A stretch of 34,919 nucleotides of DNA, taken from positions 1 through 34,919 of IMG/VR virus record IMGVR_UViG_3300025840_000112, one strand, 5' to 3'. A model generated the notes under the pieces. That model did not search any database and had not been told where the DNA came from. It was given only the letters and a program-made list of their open reading frames with translations. This DNA is from a virus. Shown one piece after another: positions 11,488 to 20,226 of this stretch. Position 1 is the first letter of the stretch, and every line of letters begins with the position of its first letter. The translations under genes and the position numbers were made by a program.

Positions 11488-13968
11488 ATGAACCAAGAGT
11501 ATAACTATAAGTTAAACTGTAGTGATGACTTTAGTAATAGCGTCTTACAGGATAAATTAGAAGAAGATATCTATACTAGTGCTAATACTAGAATGACTAA
11601 AGATAACTTAGAGTCTAACTCTAGGGGGGCTTGGTCTGAAAGTAAGATAGGCAGTAGGTATGTCTCTTCAGCCCAGCGAAAGTTCACTGAAGCTTTAATC
11701 TCGTTCCTGTCTAGGAAGAGTGGTGGTAGGGGTGCTAGAGCTGCTGAGTATCTAAGACAGACTGGTCTCAATCCAGAGGTTATCTCATACCTCTATGTCA
11801 AACAGGTATTTAATTTAATACCCTTGTTTTCGTCTAAACCAATCAAGCGTACCAGCTTCTGTATTAAATCTGTTGATGCTATCCATACAGAGTGGCGTTT
11901 AGATTTCTTTGGGTCTGTCAAGGAACGTAAGAACCTATTGGATAAGATTACGAAAGACATGGACAAGCGTACCTACCCTACGTCTTGGCGTATGCGTACC
12001 TACCGGATGTACTTCGATGCTGAACAGGTAGAGTGGCGTGGATGGTCTCAAAGAGAGTGTCTGTTGATTGGATATGCTCTGATGAACCTCTTCAGGGAAG
12101 CTACAGCCTTAATTCAGTATGACCACACGGAGACCTACATAATACCTACCCCTGAACTGGTAGACCATGTAGAGGAAACCTGTAAGCGGTCTGTATTAGA
12201 CTTTACGCTGTACCTACCGATGGTCGTTAAGCCTCGCCCGTGGTCTGCTGAATATAATCTGTTCAAGGGTGGATACCTTAACAAAGGCCGTGTGAAAAAA
12301 TACAGCATCATCAAAGGTGCTGGTAAAAGAGATGTCGAGCGTATGCTACGGATGGACTGGGAGCGTATCCTGCCACCCATCAATGCCATACAGGAGACAC
12401 CTTGGAGAGTAAAGCGTCGCATGGTTGACGCACTAGATTACGTCTTCAATGAGCTGGGCGGTAACCGTGGGGGTTTACCAACTGTAGATGCCCGTGAGTT
12501 ACCACCCAAACCACCAGCCTACGATACAGACGAACAAGTACGCAAAGCCCACAACAGGGAAGTATTTCTTGTTCGTGACCAGAACCGTCAGGATATCTCA
12601 AAGAGACTGTCAGTTGTCTTTACGTTGTCCATAGCTCGTAAGTTTCAGCAGTTCCATCAGATATTCTTTCCGCACAATCTGGATGTACGGGGTCGGGCAT
12701 ATCCACTACCAGCCTTCCTGAACCCACAGGCAGCCGACTTCGGTAAATCAATGCTGGAGTTTGCTGAGGGTCAACCTATCCAGAACATGGAGCAAGCTGC
12801 ATGGCTTGCGGTGGCTGGAGCTAATGCTTGGGGTAACGATAAAGTATCCCTGCAAGACCGAGCTGACTGGGTGATTGCCAATGAGGACTGGATTGTAGAG
12901 TGTGGCAAAGACTGGCGTAATAACCAGCAGTGGCTGGACGCTGACGAACCTTTCATGTTCTTGTCCTTCTGTATGGAATGGGCAGACCTGTTGGAGACAG
13001 ATAAGCGTGGCGAGGTATTCTATTCGCACTTCCCGTGCCATGTAGATGCCACCTGTTCCGGCTTACAGCACTACTCAGCGATGCTCAGAGATGAGGTCGG
13101 GGGTAAATCAGTAAACCTAATTCCAGGATTAGACCGTCAGGACATCTATGCTGATGTGGCAGAGGTGACCAAACGTATGCTGATTGCCGAGGGTTCACCG
13201 GAGGCCATGTTATGGGTCAACTTTGGAATAGACCGTAAGATGACCAAGCGTCAGACAATGGTGATACCTTATGCTGGTAAGTTCTCGAGCTGTATGGAGT
13301 ACACCCGAGAGGCTTACATGGACAAGCTGAAGGCTGGACATAAGCGGATGTGGGATGACAAGCAGGATCAAGCGATGGTCGTACTACTTGCCAAGCACAT
13401 TTGGGCAGCTATAAATGAGGTGGTTGTGAAGGGTAAGGTGGCTATGGACTGGCTGTCTTCAGTAGCCAGAGAGTGGACTAAATACCAAAACAAGCTGGAA
13501 TGTTCAGGGTACGATAAACGTATGACATGGACAACACCCGATGGTTTTCAGGTGGTACAGTACAGAGCAGCACAAAAACAAATGCGACATGATACTTACA
13601 TGAACGGAAGGGTTAGCCTTACATATTATGAAGATGCACCAAAACTTGATGGAAAAGATATGGCACTATCTGTTGCGCCTAACTTTGTTCACAGCCTCGA
13701 TGCTACTCATTTGCGTATGGCTGTCCTTGATGGTCTCAGAGTTGGGATTGGTAGCTTTGCCATGATCCATGACAGCTTCGGGGTTCATGCTGCACATATG
13801 CCTGTGTTTATCGAGCAGTGTGTAAAGCCTAGCTTTATACAAATGTATGTACACTCAGACCCTTTGGCTGAATTACATAATTCTTTGCCTTTTGAACATG
13901 ACCTTCCCCCGTCTAAAGGTAACTTGGACATTCAAGGTGTCTCTGAAAGTGAGTTTTTCTTTTCTTAA
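11488..13968 (+). CDS. T7-like single-subunit DNA-directed RNA polymerase
   Basis: Transcribes the phage genes from phage-specific promoters. With ATG 11488 (AGAGGAG nine bases upstream) it has 826 aa; ATG 11425, also with a good AGGAG, would give 847 aa. T7 RNA polymerase has 883. Catalytic features are intact: LDVRGRAYPLP (about 398-408), motif A HVDATCSGLQH with D520 (T7 D537), motif B MTKRQTMVIPYAG with K587 and Y595 (T7 K631 and Y639), motif C MIHDSFG with D762 (T7 D812), and a hydrophobic C-terminus EFFFS like the T7 FAFA foot. A predicted phage promoter lies just before the shorter start. The integrase and tRNA precede it, as in temperate marine podophages. Confidence 0.95.
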   Translation: MNQEYNYKLNCSDDFSNSVLQDKLEEDIYTSANTRMTKDNLESNSRGAWSESKIGSRYVSSAQRKFTEALISFLSRKSGGRGARAAEYLRQTGLNPEVISYLYVKQVFNLIPLFSSKPIKRTSFCIKSVDAIHTEWRLDFFGSVKERKNLLDKITKDMDKRTYPTSWRMRTYRMYFDAEQVEWRGWSQRECLLIGYALMNLFREATALIQYDHTETYIIPTPELVDHVEETCKRSVLDFTLYLPMVVKPRPWSAEYNLFKGGYLNKGRVKKYSIIKGAGKRDVERMLRMDWERILPPINAIQETPWRVKRRMVDALDYVFNELGGNRGGLPTVDARELPPKPPAYDTDEQVRKAHNREVFLVRDQNRQDISKRLSVVFTLSIARKFQQFHQIFFPHNLDVRGRAYPLPAFLNPQAADFGKSMLEFAEGQPIQNMEQAAWLAVAGANAWGNDKVSLQDRADWVIANEDWIVECGKDWRNNQQWLDADEPFMFLSFCMEWADLLETDKRGEVFYSHFPCHVDATCSGLQHYSAMLRDEVGGKSVNLIPGLDRQDIYADVAEVTKRMLIAEGSPEAMLWVNFGIDRKMTKRQTMVIPYAGKFSSCMEYTREAYMDKLKAGHKRMWDDKQDQAMVVLLAKHIWAAINEVVVKGKVAMDWLSSVAREWTKYQNKLECSGYDKRMTWTTPDGFQVVQYRAAQKQMRHDTYMNGRVSLTYYEDAPKLDGKDMALSVAPNFVHSLDATHLRMAVLDGLRVGIGSFAMIHDSFGVHAAHMPVFIEQCVKPSFIQMYVHSDPLAELHNSLPFEHDLPPSKGNLDIQGVSESEFFFS

Positions 13969-13990
13969 CCCTTACATATACGAGACTCTT

Positions 13991-14013
13991 AAACTTATCA
14001 CACGTACTAGAAG
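13991..14013 (+). promoter_or_regulatory. predicted phage RNA polymerase promoter (copy 2)
   Basis: Second copy of the 23-bp direct repeat, in the short gap after the RNA polymerase gene. The predicted start is G14010, 17 bases before the ATG of the first middle gene. A shared CCCTTACATAT lies upstream of both copies (11334-11344 and 13969-13979). This would drive the replication operon by the phage polymerase. Confidence 0.65.
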
Positions 14014-14026
14014 GAAACCTTCGGAA

Positions 14027-14206
14027 ATGACTCAAATGTTTGACCAACTACATCCCGTCGTTGAGATTATACGCACTGCGTACAACTCACGAGAAACTTT
14101 GAACGGTATCAAACGGGATACCTTCGAGCGTCTGTACTTAGCACTAGCAATGTCAGACCCCTACGGTTGTGAAAACTTCCTACAGAGATTGTATGATGAC
14201 ATCTAA
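14027..14206 (+). CDS. 59-aa hypothetical protein, first middle gene
   Basis: The frame is open further upstream into the RNA polymerase gene, but ATG 14027 lies 17 bases after the predicted phage promoter start and after AAGGA, so I choose it. The product (MTQMFDQLHPVVEIIRTAYN onwards) is helical with no recognised domain. By position it corresponds to the small genes between RNA polymerase and ssDNA-binding protein in T7 (1.1 to 2). The next gene begins 11 bases before its stop. Confidence 0.55.
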   Translation: MTQMFDQLHPVVEIIRTAYNSRETLNGIKRDTFERLYLALAMSDPYGCENFLQRLYDDI

Positions 14207-14522
14207 TGTAATTGACCTAAAGGACTACTGCAAAAAGCAAGTAGACGAAGCAGATATCACTATCGCAAATCTGTATGAAGTTCACGATGACACCCATGAC
14301 GACTGCATCCCAACAATGATGGGTTACATGATTGAGGATGACAAGTTCATGCTCATGCAAATCAGAGAGGCAACTAAAGAGGACATCGATGCAGGAGAAG
14401 TTCCTGATGAAGATGGACATATTGCTCAAACAGTCGTCCTAACCCAGCGTCAGCTACATTTTATCTCTAGCTACGCTACAACTTTCTTTTTAATTGAGGA
14501 TTTAGATGAAATATCTGAATGA
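14196..14522 (+). CDS. 108-aa acidic hypothetical protein
   Basis: ATGATG at 14193-14198 offers two adjacent starts; both overlap the previous stop. The product is acidic (EVHDDTHDDCIPTMMG, IEDDKFMLMQIREATKEDID) and ends LIEDLDEISE. It has no recognised domain. It overlaps the start of the ssDNA-binding protein gene by 17 bases, so it belongs to the replication operon. Position resembles T7 genes 1.x to 2, but a role such as host RNA polymerase inhibition cannot be claimed. Confidence 0.55.
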   Translation: MTSNVIDLKDYCKKQVDEADITIANLYEVHDDTHDDCIPTMMGYMIEDDKFMLMQIREATKEDIDAGEVPDEDGHIAQTVVLTQRQLHFISSYATTFFLIEDLDEISE

Positions 14523-15114
14523 GAAATCAGGAAAGTATTCAGGCGTTACAATGCTTGGAAAAGCTTTCTACCCACGCCTTGTAAGACCAGATGTTAAATA
14601 TAACAAACTAGGTCAATACAAAGCTGATTTACGTGTTCCTGTTGAGGAAGCGAAAGAGCTAATGGAGGAGCTGGCTACAGTCTACAAAGAGTGGACAGGT
14701 AAAGCTCCTAGCAAAAACGAAAACACCATGTGGAAAATGGATGAAGATAAAGATGGCACTCCAACAGGGGATGTTATCTTTAAAATTCGAGTTGCCAACA
14801 AAATGAATAAAGAAGGTCAACTTTGGAATCGTCGTCCCAGAGTTTTCTTCCGAAATGCTGATGAGCAAACCGATAGAATAGGTGGTGGCTCAACCATGAA
14901 AGTAGAGTTTGATGTCTACTTTTGGCAGTCGGAGAAAAAAGGCGTATCGCTCCAGCCTCTCAGCGTATTGATTGAGGAAGTAAAGGAACTAGAAAACGAT
15001 AAAGTTAATCCTTTCGGAGTAGGCGAAGAAGCTGTCTTTGAGACAGAAGAAATAAAAGTAAACGAGGAAACTGATGCCAACACTACGCAGGAAGAAGCGT
15101 CTGACTTCTTCTAA
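14506..15114 (+). CDS. single-stranded DNA-binding protein (T7 gp2.5-like)
   Basis: A 202-aa protein that would coat single-stranded DNA at the replication fork and interact with the polymerase and helicase. The N-terminal two thirds have OB-fold-like beta sequence (VTMLGKAFYPRLVRPD, GDVIFKIRVANKM, TMKVEFDVYFW). The tail from about residue 155 is very acidic and ends ASDFF, like the acidic tail with terminal Phe of T7 gp2.5. Size is close to T7 gp2.5 (232 aa). It lies directly before endonuclease I, as in T7, and overlaps it by 41 bases. Confidence 0.85.
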   Translation: MKYLNEKSGKYSGVTMLGKAFYPRLVRPDVKYNKLGQYKADLRVPVEEAKELMEELATVYKEWTGKAPSKNENTMWKMDEDKDGTPTGDVIFKIRVANKMNKEGQLWNRRPRVFFRNADEQTDRIGGGSTMKVEFDVYFWQSEKKGVSLQPLSVLIEEVKELENDKVNPFGVGEEAVFETEEIKVNEETDANTTQEEASDFF

Positions 15115-15505
15115 TGCTGGTGGATGGGCAAATAAAACAGGTAACGGGTATCGTTCAGGTCTTGAGGAACGTATAGCTCAAGAACTGCTCGAGCGTGGTA
15201 TCGAGTTTGAATATGAGCAGATGAAGATTGATTATCTTCGTCCTGCAAAAAAGGCTCGATACACCCCCGACTTTGTTTTGCCCAATGGCATCATCATAGA
15301 GACCAAAGGCCGTTTCCTAACGGCTGACCGTCAAAAGATGCTGTTAGTCAAAGACCAGCACCCTGATTTAGACATCAGGTTTATCTTTTCAAACGCTAAT
15401 CAAAAAATATCCAAGCAAAGCAAGACCACCTACGGGATGTGGGCAGAGCGTAATGGCTTCCCATACTCGAACAGTGACTTGCCTTTGGACTGGCTAAAGG
15501 AGTGA
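15074..15505 (+). CDS. endonuclease I, Holliday-junction resolvase (T7 gp3-like)
   Basis: A 143-aa nuclease that resolves branched DNA and helps degrade host DNA. Catalytic residues match T7 endonuclease I: E31 in RSGLEE (T7 E20), D66 in YTPDFVLPNG (D55), E76 and K78 in IETKGR (E65, K67). The C-terminal HPDLDIRFIFSNANQKI and YGMWAERNGFPY also parallel T7. The start follows GAGG and lies inside the end of the ssDNA-binding gene. Confidence 0.93.
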   Translation: MPTLRRKKRLTSSNAGGWANKTGNGYRSGLEERIAQELLERGIEFEYEQMKIDYLRPAKKARYTPDFVLPNGIIIETKGRFLTADRQKMLLVKDQHPDLDIRFIFSNANQKISKQSKTTYGMWAERNGFPYSNSDLPLDWLKE

Positions 15506-15506
15506 T

Positions 15507-17126
15507 ATGGAAGAGTCTCAGTTTCTTCAACATGAACCGTGTCCGAGCTGTGGCTCTAAAGACAACCTAGCCAGATATGACGATGGACACGGATATTGTT
15601 TTGGGTGTGACTACTATGAGCAAAAAGAATCCAATGGCGAAACGTCTTGGGTCGCCCCTTTATCGACAACGGGTAGTTCAGAACAAAAAGAAGTACTCAA
15701 GGTCGAAGGCGAAACAAGAGCTATATCATCAAGGCGTATCACGGAAGAAACCTCTTCTAAATGGGGATACCGCCTTGGTGAATATAATGGTAGTCCAGCC
15801 CACCTAGCCTATTACTACGACAAGAACCGAAGACCTATCGCTGCAAAGGTTCGCTATCCAGATAAGACATTCCACTGGATTGGTGACCATAAGAATGTAG
15901 GATTATATGGCGACTGGCTCTGGCGTGACTCAGGTAAAATGATAGTGGTTACCGAGGGTGAGATTGATGCACTCTCTGTATCCCAATTACAAAACAATAA
16001 ATATCCTGTGGTGTCTGTGCCAAATGGCGCACAAGGGGCATCACGGGCTATACGCAAGAGCATTACCTTCTTAGAGAAGTTTGAGAAGGTTGTGTTCCTC
16101 TTCGATATGGATGATGTAGGTAAGGATGCAGCACTAGAATGTGCAAAGCTTATCTCGCCAGGCAAAGCCCATATCGCACACATTGACCTCAAAGACCCTA
16201 ACGAAATGCTAGTAGCAGGGCGTGGGGCTGATGTCATTGATGCTATCTGGGGTGCTAAACAGTATCGTCCCGATGGCATCATTAACGCTGCCGACCTCTG
16301 GGATACAGTAAGAGGCAGCAACGATAGCTTTCGTGTTCCTTATCCCTTCTCAGGTCTTAACACACCTACCTATGGAGTAGGGCTTCGGGAGCTAACAACT
16401 ATAACTGCTGGGACGGGCGTTGGTAAATCAGCGTTTGTCCGAGAGATAGCCTACGACCTACTGATGAATAAAGACATGACTGTGGGCATGATGATGCTCG
16501 AGGAAGGTCTGCGTCGCACGATGCAGGGTATGCTCGGTATCCATATGAACAAAGTCCTTCATGTTGACTCAACGGTAGACGAAGGCGAACTGCGTAAATC
16601 GTTTGATGCGGTGACTAAAGGTAACAGGTTGCACCTATACGACAGCTTTGGGTCTACTGACCCCGATGTGCTTATAGAGAAGCTCAGATATATGGCTGTG
16701 GGTTTAGGATGTGACTTTATTATCTTTGACCACATCTCGATTGCTATCGCAGGACTAGATGTCGATGACCGGAAGGCACTCGATATCATGGTCACAAAAC
16801 TACGCTCACTTGTCGAAGAGACAGGCGTAGGTCTTCTCATGGTAGCGCATCTGCGTCGCCTTGAGGGTAACAAAGGCCACGAGAATGGAGTTACGACTAG
16901 CCTTAGTCATCTCCGTGGCTCTCAATCAATAGCTCAAACTTCTGATGTGGTCATTGGTCTTGAAAGAGACCAGCAAGGTGAGAACCGTAACATAACTACA
17001 GTTCGCATTTTGAAGAACCGCTTCAGTGGTATCACTGGTGAGTGCTGTCAGCTCAGATATGACGAGCAAACAGGCAGATTGACAGAAGTGACAACGGAGG
17101 CATTCCAAGATGGAGATATCTACTGA
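15507..17126 (+). CDS. primase-helicase (T7 gp4-like)
   Basis: A 539-aa bifunctional protein that unwinds DNA 5'-3' as a ring and primes the lagging strand. The zinc-binding domain has C12, C15, C31 and C34 (CPSCGS and CFGC). The TOPRIM primase core has VVTEGEIDAL (E150) and LFDMDDVGKD (200-207). The RecA-type helicase begins with Walker A ITAGTGVGKSAF (299-310); FIIFDHISIAI (about 409-419) is Walker B, and LRGSQSIAQTSD carries later helicase motifs. T7 gp4A has 566 aa, so this is full length. AGGAG precedes the start. It overlaps the next small gene by 17 bases. Confidence 0.95.
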   Translation: MEESQFLQHEPCPSCGSKDNLARYDDGHGYCFGCDYYEQKESNGETSWVAPLSTTGSSEQKEVLKVEGETRAISSRRITEETSSKWGYRLGEYNGSPAHLAYYYDKNRRPIAAKVRYPDKTFHWIGDHKNVGLYGDWLWRDSGKMIVVTEGEIDALSVSQLQNNKYPVVSVPNGAQGASRAIRKSITFLEKFEKVVFLFDMDDVGKDAALECAKLISPGKAHIAHIDLKDPNEMLVAGRGADVIDAIWGAKQYRPDGIINAADLWDTVRGSNDSFRVPYPFSGLNTPTYGVGLRELTTITAGTGVGKSAFVREIAYDLLMNKDMTVGMMMLEEGLRRTMQGMLGIHMNKVLHVDSTVDEGELRKSFDAVTKGNRLHLYDSFGSTDPDVLIEKLRYMAVGLGCDFIIFDHISIAIAGLDVDDRKALDIMVTKLRSLVEETGVGLLMVAHLRRLEGNKGHENGVTTSLSHLRGSQSIAQTSDVVIGLERDQQGENRNITTVRILKNRFSGITGECCQLRYDEQTGRLTEVTTEAFQDGDIY

Positions 17127-17460
17127 TGATGAAATCTTTGAGATGGCTGAAATGACAGCCTTGATAGCAGTAAAAAATCCAGCTTGGGAAGAGCTTCACC
17201 ACTTCTTCAATACACAAGCCCAGTCACTAGAGCATAACGGATGGAAGAAAAGGAACGGTATGACACAACACGATAAAATCCTAAAACATATGCGTACAGC
17301 AGGGTCAATTTCAGTACGGGAAGCTATGAACGATTATAGCATCCATAAGCTTGCTACTCGCATTTCAGAGCTTCGCAGTGCTGGTCATAATATTGAGCAT
17401 AAGGTTCAGTACCACCCAGTAACTGGTCAGAAATATTACCGTTACAACCTTGCAAGCTAA
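17110..17460 (+). CDS. small helix-turn-helix protein
   Basis: A 116-aa protein. Residues about 50-100 (MTQHDKILKHMRTAGSISVR, then IHKLATRISELRSAGHNIEH) form the small helix-turn-helix domain of the HTH_39 type, common in phages. The N-terminal half is acidic and contains no other domain. It is placed between helicase and DNA polymerase, within the replication operon. It may regulate transcription or assist replication; the target is unknown. Confidence 0.65.
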   Translation: MEISTDDEIFEMAEMTALIAVKNPAWEELHHFFNTQAQSLEHNGWKKRNGMTQHDKILKHMRTAGSISVREAMNDYSIHKLATRISELRSAGHNIEHKVQYHPVTGQKYYRYNLAS

Positions 17461-17478
17461 TTGACGTAGGAGAAGTGG

Positions 17479-19251
17479 ATGCGATTAGTATTCGACCTTG
17501 AAAGCAATGGACTACTGGACGAGCTGGATCGTATCCACTGCCTCTGCCTAAAAGATATAGACACCGAACAGACTTATAGTTTTGCACCTTCTGAGGTGGA
17601 AACTGGTGTCAAGATGCTGATGGAAGCTGACCTTATTGTAGGCCACAACGTCATCAGCTTTGATATACCAGCAATCAAGAAGGTGTATCCGTGGTTTCGA
17701 ATCCGAAAATCACAGGTTAGAGACACTCTAGTTATGTCCCTGTTACTCTACCCTGATCTCAGTGACCGAGATTATCGTTTAGTAGCCACTGATGAGAGCT
17801 TTCCAAAAAAGTTGATTGGTAAGCACCGTCTAGAGGCATGGGGGCATAGGCTCAAGTGTTTCAAAGGTGACTATGATGGCGGTTGGTCAGAATGGTCTCA
17901 GGTTATGCAGGATTACTGCGAACAGGATGTGGAGGTCACCGACAGGCTGTGGAAGCTTATCGAGTCTAAAGATGTATCTCCTGTCGCTACCGAACTTGAA
18001 CATCAGGTCAAGTGGGTTATTGCAGAGCAGGAGCGTTGTGGTTTTCCTTTCGACGAGGACGCAGCGTTACATCTCAAGAAGACGTTGGATAAACGTCGTG
18101 CAGAACTCGAGGCAGAACTACAGGACACATTCCCTCCGTGGGAAGAAGAGCTGGGTCTCTTTACACCCAAGGTAAACAATAAGTCCCGTGGTTACGTCAA
18201 AGGCGTACCCATCATGAAGAAGAAGACTGTGGTGTTCAATCCTGGTTCTAGGATGCACATCGAGTCTAGGCTCAAGGCTATCCACGGATGGAAGCCCAAG
18301 GAGTTCACTGAAGACGGACGAGCAAAGGTAGATGAACGTGTATTGTCTAGCTTACCTTATCCTGAAGCGAAGCTCCTGAGCGAATACCTAATGGTGCAAA
18401 AGCGTATCGGTCAAGTGGCTGAGGGTGCTAACGGCTGGCTCAAGAGAGTTAAGTCCGGACGTATCTACGGTCAGGTCATCACCAATGGTGCTGTCACAGG
18501 TCGAGCTACGCATCGGTCACCCAATGTAGCCCAGACCCCTGCTGTCTATGTCCCTTATGGCAAAGAGTGTAGGTCATGCTGGACTGCATCCAAACACCGT
18601 GTACTCATCGGTGCTGACGTATCTGGCCTCGAGCTGCGAATGTTGGCAAACGAGATGTGGCGGTTTGACAATGGTGCATATGCAAAGGAGGTAGTGGATG
18701 GAGATATTCACACCGCTAACCAGACCGCAGCCGAACTGCCAACAAGGAATGATGCAAAGACTTTTATCTATGCGTTTCTCTACGGTGCTGGCGACGCTAA
18801 GATTGGCTCTATTATCGGCAAGGGTGCGACGGCTGGCCGCGAAATCAAGAAGAAGTTCTTCGAGAAAGTCCCAGCGTTAGAGCGTCTGGTAAAACAAGTA
18901 AAGGCACAAGCTGGTGATAAAGGTTATCTGCTTGGTCTCGATGGTAGACAGTTACACATACGGTCTACTCACGCTGCTCTCAACACTTTATTACAGTCGG
19001 CTGGTGCGCTGGTCTGTAAGCAGTGGCTTGTGGAGGTAGACAAAGAACTACGCTCCAGAGGGTGGCAAGACAGATGTCAGCAAGTGGCATGGATACATGA
19101 TGAATTACAATTCGACTGTGATGCAATGATTGCAGAAGAATGTGGTCAGCTCATCGTGGACTGCATTGCCAAAGCTGGTCAACACTTCAACGTCCAAGTC
19201 CCATTAACTGGTGAATATAACATCGGTGCTAACTGGGCTGAGACACACTAG
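17479..19251 (+). CDS. DNA polymerase, family A with 3'-5' exonuclease (T7 gp5-like)
   Basis: A 590-aa replicative polymerase, shorter than T7 gp5 (704). The proofreading domain is intact: D6 and E8 (FDLESNG), N57 and D62 (VGHNVISFD), Y146 and D150 (DYCEQD). Polymerase motif A is IGADVSGLELR with D380, motif B RNDAKTFIYAFLYG with R423, K427 and Y431, and motif C WIHDELQ with D541 and E542. Y431 corresponds to T7 Y526 and to E. coli Pol I position 762, the tyrosine form usual in T7-like phages. AGGAGA precedes the ATG. The missing length relative to T7 is probably in the thioredoxin-binding thumb insertion. Confidence 0.95.
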   Translation: MRLVFDLESNGLLDELDRIHCLCLKDIDTEQTYSFAPSEVETGVKMLMEADLIVGHNVISFDIPAIKKVYPWFRIRKSQVRDTLVMSLLLYPDLSDRDYRLVATDESFPKKLIGKHRLEAWGHRLKCFKGDYDGGWSEWSQVMQDYCEQDVEVTDRLWKLIESKDVSPVATELEHQVKWVIAEQERCGFPFDEDAALHLKKTLDKRRAELEAELQDTFPPWEEELGLFTPKVNNKSRGYVKGVPIMKKKTVVFNPGSRMHIESRLKAIHGWKPKEFTEDGRAKVDERVLSSLPYPEAKLLSEYLMVQKRIGQVAEGANGWLKRVKSGRIYGQVITNGAVTGRATHRSPNVAQTPAVYVPYGKECRSCWTASKHRVLIGADVSGLELRMLANEMWRFDNGAYAKEVVDGDIHTANQTAAELPTRNDAKTFIYAFLYGAGDAKIGSIIGKGATAGREIKKKFFEKVPALERLVKQVKAQAGDKGYLLGLDGRQLHIRSTHAALNTLLQSAGALVCKQWLVEVDKELRSRGWQDRCQQVAWIHDELQFDCDAMIAEECGQLIVDCIAKAGQHFNVQVPLTGEYNIGANWAETH

Positions 19252-19259
19252 GAGAAGAT

Positions 19260-19997
19260 ATGGCTAAAAATACGCTCCTGATTGATGGAGATATTGTAGC
19301 CTTTCAAGCATCTGCTTCTCTGGAACACCCTACAAAGTACGACGAAGACACTTGGATACTCTGGGCGTCTGAGTCAGACACTAAAGCTAAATTCAATGAC
19401 ATGATGTCTACCCTGCATGAGAAGTCAGGGTGTGCAGATGTCGTTGTAGCTTTCTCTGATAAGGTGAACTTCCGTAAAGAGCTAGATGCTAATTATAAGG
19501 CTAATAGAGCTAAGACCAGAAAGCCTATGCTTCTGCCTTTGCTCAAAGACTACTGCCAACAGAAATACAGGACACTTATCTACCCTCGGCTAGAGGCTGA
19601 TGATGTACTGGGTCTGTGTGGTACATACGAACCTCTTTTTGAAGAGTGTGTCATCTATAGTATCGACAAGGATTTAATGCAAATTCCAGGTCGGCATCTT
19701 ATTGATGATGAAATCGTCGAAGTAACGCCTGAAGAGGCTGACTACTTCTTTCTTAAACAAGTCCTCACTGGCGACCAAGCCGATAACTACCCTGGTTGTA
19801 AGGGTATCGGTGAGAAGAGAGCTACTGCTATTCTTGACGAAGACCCTACATGGGAAGCTGTCGTCAAGACTTACGAAAAAGCAGGGCTGTCAGAAGGGGA
19901 TGCCGTACACCAAGCGCAACTTGCCCGTATCCTTAGATATGGTGAGTACGACTTGGAGGCACAAAAGGTAAAACTCTGGAGACCCAATGGAAGATAA
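19260..19997 (+). CDS. 5'-3' exonuclease (T7 gp6-like, FEN/PIN fold)
   Basis: A 245-aa nuclease for primer removal and host DNA breakdown. Acidic metal-binding residues are visible in LLIDGDIVAF (residues 6-15), RLEADDVLGL and YSIDKDLMQI, followed by the helix-hairpin-helix region GDQADNYPGCKGIGEKRA. This is the same pattern as T7 gp6 and FEN-1-like 5' nucleases. AGGAGA precedes the start and the gene directly follows DNA polymerase. It overlaps the next gene by 11 bases. Confidence 0.9.
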   Translation: MAKNTLLIDGDIVAFQASASLEHPTKYDEDTWILWASESDTKAKFNDMMSTLHEKSGCADVVVAFSDKVNFRKELDANYKANRAKTRKPMLLPLLKDYCQQKYRTLIYPRLEADDVLGLCGTYEPLFEECVIYSIDKDLMQIPGRHLIDDEIVEVTPEEADYFFLKQVLTGDQADNYPGCKGIGEKRATAILDEDPTWEAVVKTYEKAGLSEGDAVHQAQLARILRYGEYDLEAQKVKLWRPNGR

Positions 19998-20226
19998 AGT
20001 AAACAGCCCTAGTCATTACACAAACGGCTCAATCGAAACATGGGACTATATACTCGATGTGCAAGGCGATTTTATAGCTATGCACACTGCCCATGCTCAA
20101 ATTCTGAAATACACAGGCTCACGGCTTTGGAACAAGAATAACCCCATTGAAGACGCTGAAAAAGCGCAATGGTATCTGGCAGAGATGATACGTCTGATGA
20201 AAAAGACTAAGGGGGTTAATTGGTAA
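19987..20226 (+). CDS. DUF3310 protein
   Basis: A 79-aa protein. The start VNSPSHYTNGSIETWDYI and the end ILKYTGSRLW ... EDAEKAQWYLAEMIRLMK are the two conserved blocks of the DUF3310 family, spread through many phages. A related domain is, as far as I recall, present in T7 gp1.7, a nucleotide kinase, so a role in nucleotide metabolism is possible. It lies between the exonuclease and a MazG-like gene, which fits that. It ends in TAATG with the next gene. Confidence 0.75.
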   Translation: MEDKVNSPSHYTNGSIETWDYILDVQGDFIAMHTAHAQILKYTGSRLWNKNNPIEDAEKAQWYLAEMIRLMKKTKGVNW

